Below are positions 63,273 through 64,000 of a DNA stretch of 64,000 bases, piece after piece. Under the pieces are notes generated by a model. The model saw nothing but the letters and a program-made list of their open reading frames with translations, did not search any database and was not told the DNA's origin. The DNA lies in assembly GCF_001718415.1 (NCBI RefSeq), contig NZ_CP013378.1, forward strand, positions 4,588,001-4,652,000, written 5' to 3'. This DNA is from Burkholderia pseudomultivorans. Lineage in GTDB: Bacteria; Pseudomonadota; Gammaproteobacteria; Burkholderiales; Burkholderiaceae. Within the stretch, counting starts at the first letter, position 1. Every line of letters begins with the position of its first letter. Both the position numbers and the translations under genes were made by a program.

Positions 63273-64000
63273 ATGCAAGACATCGAAGAATTTCTGAAGC
63301 AGCACCGGATCACCGAGATCGAAGCGATCATTCCCGACATGGCCGGCATCGCGCGCGGCAAGATCACGCCGCGCAACAAGTTCACGTCCGGCGAGTCGAT
63401 GCGGCTGCCGCAGGCCGTGATGGTGCAGACCGTCACCGGCGAGTATCCGGAAGACGGTTCGCTGACCGGCGTCACCGACCCCGACATGGTCTGCGTGCCC
63501 GACGTGTCGACGATCCGCCTGATCCCGTGGGCCGTCGACCCGACCGCGCAGGTGATCCACGACTGCGTGCACTTCGACGGTTCGCCCGTCGAGATCTCGC
63601 CGCGCTACGTGCTGCGCCGCGTGCTCGACCTGTACAAGGCCAAGGGCTGGAAGCCGGTGGTCGCACCGGAACTCGAGTTCTACCTGGTCGACATGAACAA
63701 GGACCCGGACCTGCCGCTGCGCCCGCCGGTCGGCCGCACGGGCCGCCCCGAAACGGGTCGGCAGTCGTACTCGATCGAGGCCGTCAACGAGTTCGATCCG
63801 CTGTTCGAGGACATCTACGAATACTGCGAGACGCAGGATCTCGACATCGACACGCTGATCCACGAAGTCGGCGCCGCGCAGATGGAGATCAACTTCATGC
63901 ACGGCGACGCGCTGTCGCTGGCCGACCAGGTGTTCCTGTTCAAGCGCACGGTGCGCGAGGCCGCGCTGCGCCACAACATGTACGCGACCTTCATGGCCAA
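63273..64000 (+). CDS. puuA: Gamma-glutamylputrescine synthetase (3' partial)
   Basis: Glutamine-synthetase-family ligase that joins glutamate to putrescine, the first step of the Puu pathway. The visible 242 residues run off the window. IEAIIPDMAGIARGKITPRN, FTSGESMRLPQAVMVQTVTG, and the metal-binding VAPELEFYLVDMNKDPDLPL follow the PuuA pattern, as do EVGAAQMEINFMHGDAL and VFLFKRTVREAALRHNMYAT. The start at 63273 has only an A-rich AGAACAA upstream. It is continuous with puuD, and the regulatory gene puuR lies divergently. Confidence 0.88.
   Translation, partial: MQDIEEFLKQHRITEIEAIIPDMAGIARGKITPRNKFTSGESMRLPQAVMVQTVTGEYPEDGSLTGVTDPDMVCVPDVSTIRLIPWAVDPTAQVIHDCVHFDGSPVEISPRYVLRRVLDLYKAKGWKPVVAPELEFYLVDMNKDPDLPLRPPVGRTGRPETGRQSYSIEAVNEFDPLFEDIYEYCETQDLDIDTLIHEVGAAQMEINFMHGDALSLADQVFLFKRTVREAALRHNMYATFMA

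Overview
The window reads as chromosomal DNA of a Burkholderia, most likely of the Burkholderia cepacia complex. GC content is high throughout, coding strands are strongly GC-biased at third positions, and several families are typical of that genus: a KirBac-type potassium channel, a fused indolepyruvate oxidoreductase, a Tat-exported phosphocholine phospholipase C, FtrB/FtrC iron-uptake proteins and a Burkholderia-type porin. It is mostly ordinary accessory metabolism, with two housekeeping blocks (folB-ttcA-glmU-glmS and the puu putrescine genes). I see no rRNA, tRNA, insertion sequence, prophage or CRISPR array.

Layout. 1-9.1 kb: an NCS1 permease (cut by the window edge), cutC, an EAL phosphodiesterase, a Na+/H+ antiporter and the 1190-residue indolepyruvate ferredoxin oxidoreductase. 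9.15-11.87 kb: 2.7 kb without a convincing gene, carrying an interspersed array of about a dozen copies of a bipartite 57-bp repeat with DnaA-box-like cores, ending in an AT-rich palindrome. This is the most unusual part of the window. 11.9-16.8 kb: glutathione transferase, KirBac channel, sulfate-binding protein, a DapA-family aldolase and a VapC toxin with a short antitoxin. 16.9-23.4 kb: LysR/MFS pair, Fur-regulated TonB siderophore receptor, and a glutathione transferase/LysR pair. 23.6-30.6 kb: the periplasmic aldehyde oxidoreductase paoABC, then a small lipoprotein and phospholipase C.

30.6-38.4 kb: a serine hydrolase, a run of five same-strand genes (VOC protein, hydroxypyruvate reductase, HMG-CoA lyase, YbaK deacylase, DUF1289), an EamA exporter with a divergent Lrp regulator, a fluoroacetate-dehalogenase-like hydrolase and a nitronate monooxygenase. 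38.5-45 kb: LysR, porin, secreted protein, SBF transporter and an EAL-CBS-GGDEF protein. 45-48.6 kb: a LacI regulator, sugar isomerase and sugar kinase operon. 48.7-56 kb: small proteins, a MidA-type methyltransferase, a degenerate SDR, folB, ttcA, glmU and glmS. 56.1-59.4 kb: a RelE/HigA-type toxin-antitoxin pair with a perfect operator, two small genes, ftrB-ftrC under a Fur box and a copZ-like chaperone under a CueR-type promoter. 59.4-64 kb: puuC-puuR facing puuD-puuA, the gamma-glutamylated putrescine pathway, the last gene being cut by the window end.

Start sites were chosen from ribosome-binding sites and domain boundaries; where they are uncertain this is stated. All functional names come from recognising family motifs in the translated sequence, without database searches.
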